Assembly (NCBI GenBank): GCA_934539295.1 | Contig: CAKTCN010000055.1 | Span: 1-11,833, forward strand | Length of the DNA: 11,833 nt | Direction of reading: 5' to 3' | Source of the DNA: an uncultured Allosphingosinicella sp. | GTDB taxonomy: Bacteria; Pseudomonadota; Alphaproteobacteria; Sphingomonadales; Sphingomonadaceae | Shown here: piece after piece, positions 7,747 through 11,833 of the stretch | Layout: each line of letters begins with the position of its first letter | Position numbering within the stretch: position 1 is the stretch's first letter | The notes under the pieces: generated by a model | What the model saw: only the letters and a program-made list of their open reading frames with translations | The model's database searches: none | What the model was told of the DNA's origin: nothing | Translations under genes and position numbers: made by a program

Positions 7747-8847
7747 ATGACCATCCTCGTCACCGGTGCCACCGGCAACGTCGGCCGCAACGTCGTCGAT
7801 CAGCTCGTCCACCGTGGCGCCGACCTGCCGCAGCTCGAGGCCGAGATAGGTCGTGATCTCGGACGGGCTGAGGCCATAGCGATATTCGGTGATGCTCATC
7901 CGGCTGAAGCCGGCATCCTTCATGTCGCGTTGAGTGAGCTCGGCGACCAACGCCGTCGCATCCCCGATCGCGGGCAGGAGGCGCTTGAACAACGCTGACT
8001 TCTGGTGGCGCCCGGACTGGCAAAGCCCCTTACGTGCCAGCACTGCGAGAGCGCCGACCGCCTCGGCATGGGTCGCGCGGAAGATGCCGAGCGCGACGAG
8101 CTTGTCGATGGTCTGCCGGTCGCTCAGGCCCTCGAACGATCCCCTGGCCTCGGCCGCGATCATGCGGTGCAGGAGCTTGGCGGGCGCCGCCCCGGTCGCA
8201 AGAATGATGTGGCCGGTCATCTTCCAGGTCGTGAAGCCGGCGAAGGCGGTGCCTGATGGCTGCTTCGCGAACTGCGCTAGTGCGTCCGCCCGGTCTCGAG
8301 CCGTTTGGATAGCGAAAAGCTTGATGTGCCGCCCGACGGTCTCTGCCAGCTTGTCGCGATCTTCGGGCACGAGTTCGTTATGGCCGCGGATCTGCTCAAG
8401 CGCCGGCATGGCATTGCCGGTGACGAGTTGAGCGTGCGTGTCTTTATAGGTGTCGCGCATGGAGGCGAGCTGCCGGGCATGCTCGTCGGGCGTGCAACCC
8501 AGCAGTTCACGACCGAGGTTATCGAAGCTATCGATGTCCGCGGGCGGCAGCAGACTAGTGACGTAGCCTGCATGGTCCATCTGCTCCCACACCAGGACCT
8601 TGCGCGGGCGATAAACATAGGACAGTCGCGGATCCGGCAAGGACCTGCTCTCGATGTTTTGCAGGACGGCCTCCGAGAAGACCGGCTCCCCCGCGTCAAA
8701 GGCTTTGACCAGCTGAACGGCAGCATCCACCTGTTCGGACTCAGTAAGGCCGTTTTCGAGAACGATCCGGCCGGCGGCCTCTGCCGCCTGCTCTCCTGTC
8801 AGACCATGGTAGTTAATTCCGCCGCGGCGGATCTTGTCATACTTCAT
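7714..8847 (-). CDS. Unidentified 377-codon gene with foreign C-terminal tail
   Basis: I do not recognise this protein. It begins MKYDKIRRGGINYHGLTGEQ and is mostly helical, soluble and charge-rich, with no signal peptide or membrane segment. Coding character is good up to about TTYLGLELRQVG. A segment SPSEITTYLGLE near there could be a helix-turn-helix. The last 30 or so codons (about 7820 down to 7717) are the antisense of the NmrA-like fragment and its promoter region, so the natural C-terminus is lost and the present stop is accidental. The start at 8847 has GGGAAG about 7 bases upstream, set in a strong hairpin. It probably belongs to an integrative element or plasmid segment now decaying here. 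It could be a helical regulatory protein of a mobile element; that is only a guess. It may still be expressed as a chimeric protein. Confidence 0.7.
   Translation of the reverse strand: MKYDKIRRGGINYHGLTGEQAAEAAGRIVLENGLTESEQVDAAVQLVKAFDAGEPVFSEAVLQNIESRSLPDPRLSYVYRPRKVLVWEQMDHAGYVTSLLPPADIDSFDNLGRELLGCTPDEHARQLASMRDTYKDTHAQLVTGNAMPALEQIRGHNELVPEDRDKLAETVGRHIKLFAIQTARDRADALAQFAKQPSGTAFAGFTTWKMTGHIILATGAAPAKLLHRMIAAEARGSFEGLSDRQTIDKLVALGIFRATHAEAVGALAVLARKGLCQSGRHQKSALFKRLLPAIGDATALVAELTQRDMKDAGFSRMSITEYRYGLSPSEITTYLGLELRQVGATVDELIDDVAADVAGGTGDEDGHGKLLWLRPFG
7747..7824 (+). pseudogene. NmrA-like NAD(P)-binding protein, truncated after 26 codons
   Basis: The frame begins MTILVTGATGNVGR and continues VVDQLVHRGAD. 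This is the first beta-alpha unit of an NmrA-like/atypical SDR protein, with the glycine-rich dinucleotide motif GATGNVG at residues 7-13. The family would continue with a DVRALTR-like strand; here, from about 7822-7826, the sequence switches to the antisense of another gene. A good ribosome binding site and the divergent LysR gene show that this was a genuine gene start. The rest of the gene is not in the window, so this is a break at a rearrangement junction and not a frameshift. Confidence 0.75.
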
Positions 8848-8881
8848 CGCGATCTTCCCAACATAAGCCGGAAAGATCGCG
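8848..8881 (-). promoter_or_regulatory. Hairpin adjoining the start codon and holding the ribosome binding site
   Basis: CGCGATCTT at 8848-8856 and AAGATCGCG at 8873-8881 are perfect 9-base complements. The stem extends by two further pairs after a one-base bulge. In the leftward transcript the 3' arm includes the GGGAAG ribosome binding site and ends right before the ATG at 8847. Folding should hinder initiation unless it is opened; a protein operator is the alternative reading. Confidence 0.5.
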
Positions 8882-9305
8882 GCCCGGCGCGATCAGGAAG
8901 GGGCGGCCTTGAAGGCCTGATCGGCTCTAGGGAGCAGATCGCGGAGAAACGGGGAAGGCGGAGCCCCGAAAACCACCACAGGCGCCCAGGCGCGCCACTT
9001 GAACCATGTCGGCTGCCCTCGTCGTCGTCAAAGCAGGCCGATCCAGAGATCATAGCAGGAACGGCGCACCCCGTCCAGATACCCTCGACCGACCCTATCG
9101 CGTTCGCCATCCTTGGTCGCCCGCGATGGATGATCCGGTTACTCGTTAGTTGATGTGCGCGTCGGATGGCTGTCTGGGCGGGAGGCGAACCCAACTTTTC
9201 CGTTCCCGCGCTTCGCTAGGCGCGGTTGAGGATAGCGCCAGCTTACCCACCGAGACAGTTCTCATCCTTTACAGGCCCGCGCGCGATGATCGCCGACGAG
9301 TATGC
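8882..9305. other. Non-coding stretch holding the leader of the leftward gene
   Basis: I find no credible gene here. A second nested inverted repeat is present: GATCAGG at 8891-8897 with CCTGATC at 8916-8922, enclosing GGCCTT-G-AAGGCC at 8905-8917. A leftward reading frame crosses much of the region (9194 down to 8844) and ends in ATGA overlapping the next start, but its composition does not look coding. A possible promoter lies at 9049-9077. Confidence 0.5.
9049..9077 (-). promoter_or_regulatory. Candidate sigma-70 promoter for the 8847 gene
   Basis: On the minus strand TGGACG (9077-9072) and TATGAT (9054-9049) are separated by 17 bases, close to TTGACA-N17-TATAAT. Transcription would begin near 9042 and give a leader of roughly 195 bases that contains both inverted repeats. 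This was judged by eye only. Confidence 0.35.
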
Positions 9306-9539
9306 CTACGTCGCTTGCCTCTCTTCAATGGTATCGGCTTCACGACGTCCCAGGTCACGGGCGACCCACGCGTCCAGCCCCCTGGCGATCGCGAAGGTGG
9401 CGACTCCCAGCAGCGCGTATCGCTAGGCATGTCCGGTGGCACTGAGCACGAGGCCTGCGGTGACCAGCAGGAAGCCGACGAATAGCAAGCAGCCAAAGGC
9501 GATCAGGCGGCACCAGATGAAGATGCCGCCCAAGAGCAT
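9306..9539 (-). pseudogene. Small membrane protein frame with internal amber codon
   Basis: Read leftward from 9539, a 77-codon frame encodes MLLGGIFIWCRLIAFGCL and continues with one long hydrophobic segment up to GHA at codon 38. A TAG follows at 9425-9423, then RYALLGVATFAIARGLDAWV and an acidic tail to the real stop at 9308-9306. The second half has a sensible membrane-protein look in the same frame, so TAG probably replaces a sense codon (TGG, Trp, would fit by one change). The ATG may not be the original start, since an AraC fragment begins just beyond and no ribosome binding site is evident. The function is unknown. Small two-helix membrane proteins are common in integrative elements, but I cannot name this one. 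Confidence 0.5.
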
Positions 9540-9548
9540 CAGCTTTAG

Positions 9549-9814
9549 GTCTCGATGGAAGCCATCAGCAGCAAGCTGGCGCTCAGCAAGCGCACGATGC
9601 AGCGGCGCATCGAGGCCGAGGGCAAGAGCTACCAGCAGATCCTAAAGAAACGCGAGCGGAGATAGCACGCCATTATCTCGAGAGCACGTCGCTGTCGGTC
9701 GCCGAGATCTCGTTCTTGCTTGGGTTTGACGAGCCGAACTCTTTCTATCGCGCGTTTCGGCTATGGACCGGCGCCACGCCGGATGCCGTTCGGCAGGCCG
9801 GCATGGTGCATTAA
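9549..9814 (+). pseudogene. AraC-family regulator, C-terminal DNA-binding part, frameshifted
   Basis: The first frame reads MEAISSKLALSKRTMQRRIE and AEGKSYQQIL, the first helix-turn-helix of an AraC-type DNA-binding domain. At about 9642-9644 one base is missing. The following frame continues KETRAEIARHYLESTSLSV, AEISFLLGFDEPNSFYRAF and RLWTGATPDAVRQAG to a stop at 9812-9814; this is the second helix-turn-helix with its normal C-terminal signature. Without the shift, translation ends at 9663-9665. The N-terminal sensor half of the gene is absent: a stop codon lies two codons before the ATG at 9555, and the sequence before about 9549 belongs to the small membrane-protein frame. It is therefore doubly broken and cannot make a working regulator. 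Confidence 0.8.
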
Positions 9815-11299
<1,485 letters not shown>

Positions 11300-11304
11300 A
11301 CACT

Positions 11305-11340
11305 TGGGTCCCATCAAAGTGGTACTTTGATGGGTTCCCA
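11305..11340 (-). promoter_or_regulatory. Long perfect hairpin between 5S and tRNA-fMet
   Basis: CCCATCAAAGT at 11310-11320 and ACTTTGATGGG at 11324-11334 form an 11-pair stem with a three-base loop. It is extended by TGGG (11305-11308) with CCCA (11337-11340). It lies 5 bases before the tRNA 5' end. No T-run follows on the minus strand, so it is more likely an RNA-processing stem than a terminator. Confidence 0.6.
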
Positions 11341-11458
11341 TCAGCTGGGCCGCTCGGCGGCACGCTTCATGCGTGCTGGCGATGAGCGCAGCGGCCCCGA
11401 GCGGTGTATTTCGTGTTGGTGACGTGTGAATGGGTTTTTCCTCTGCACCGGCTTCAAT
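11341..11458. other. 5S to tRNA-fMet spacer
   Basis: This is the transcribed spacer of the rRNA operon, read leftward. Apart from the hairpin next to the tRNA, I see no gene or clear signal in it. Confidence 0.5.
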
Positions 11459-11575
11459 GCCTGGCGACGACCTACTCTTCCATCGCTTGAGCGATAGTAC
11501 CATTGGCGCAGTCTGGTTTCACGGCCGAGTTCGGGATGGGATCGGGTGGTTCACGGACGCTATAGCCACCAGGCA
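11459..11575 (-). rRNA. rrf: 5S ribosomal RNA
   Basis: On the minus strand it begins TGCCTGGTGGCTAT and ends GTCGTCGCCAGGC; the two ends pair as helix I. The internal CCCATCCCGAACTCGG and the segment with CCAATGGTACT are typical of 5S. The length of about 117 bases is normal. The ends may be off by one or two bases. Confidence 0.95.
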
Positions 11576-11617
11576 ATGAAGCGGGTGCAGGGGTTTCAGA
11601 TCGGTGCGGCTGGAAGT

Positions 11618-11643
11618 GACAACCGGTGCTGGTTGTCCAGCAC
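11618..11643 (-). other. Overlapping alternative hairpins in the 23S-5S spacer
   Basis: GACAACC (11618-11624) pairs with GGTTGTC (11631-11637), and GTGCTGG (11626-11632) pairs with CCAGCAC (11637-11643). Each has seven pairs and they share bases, so only one can form at a time. They lie in the roughly 90-base spacer between 23S and 5S, where precursor cleavage occurs. Confidence 0.45.
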
Positions 11644-11666
11644 TGTTGTTGATGGTGTGCAACTCT

Positions 11667-11833
<167 letters not shown>

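Noticed and set aside
8844..9194. 116-codon leftward frame ending ATGA on the next start
   Set aside because: Its composition looks non-coding, with no ribosome binding site or recognisable domain; the ATGA overlap is probably chance, though coupling cannot be excluded.

Overview
The window looks like chromosomal DNA of an alphaproteobacterium, most likely a sphingomonad. The GC content is high, there is a FecI/FecR/TonB-receptor island of the type common in Sphingomonadales, and one end carries an rRNA operon terminus in the order 23S-5S-tRNA-fMet. The taxon is inferred from gene style and not proven.

Left part (1-5224, all minus strand): a transport and signalling locus reading right to left. 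It encodes a FecI-type ECF sigma factor (5224-4589), a FecR-type anti-sigma/sensor that overlaps it by 35 bases (4623-3658), a 1089-residue TonB-dependent transducer/receptor with an N-terminal STN domain (3573-304), and, 11 bases further, the start of an exported S1/P1-type nuclease (292 to the window edge). The usual model is that the receptor senses its ligand, signals through STN to FecR, and frees the sigma factor to transcribe the receptor. The nuclease next door suggests, without proving it, a nucleic-acid or phosphate scavenging role. The nuclease stops resembling its family after about 72 codons and has Arg where the zinc-binding mature N-terminal Trp normally sits.

Middle part (5225-7746): a 409-base non-coding stretch with inverted repeats, then an orphan exported protein (5634-6581) that I cannot assign. 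Its only mature cysteine lies in a pattern that recalls internal-thioester domains. Two diverged copies of an intergenic repeat flank it. A LysR regulator (7639-6749) is divergent to the first 26 codons of an NmrA-like NAD(P)-binding protein.

Right part (7747-11252): a patchwork of broken genes, best read as the debris of mobile-element traffic. It holds the decapitated NmrA-like gene, an unidentified 377-codon gene whose last 30 or so codons are the antisense of that fragment, a small membrane-protein reading frame with an internal amber codon, an AraC-family C-terminus with a one-base frameshift, and a large serine recombinase without its catalytic N-terminus. The recombinase reading frame runs 30 bases antisense into the 3' end of tRNA-fMet, which hints at former site-specific integration there.

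Right end (11223-11833, minus): the 3' end of 23S rRNA, 5S rRNA and initiator tRNA, with strong hairpins in both spacers. I did not find a convincing intact new system. The most interesting items are the candidate thioester protein, the structured leader that reaches the start codon of the 7714-8847 gene, and the layered junctions of the mobile-element scar.
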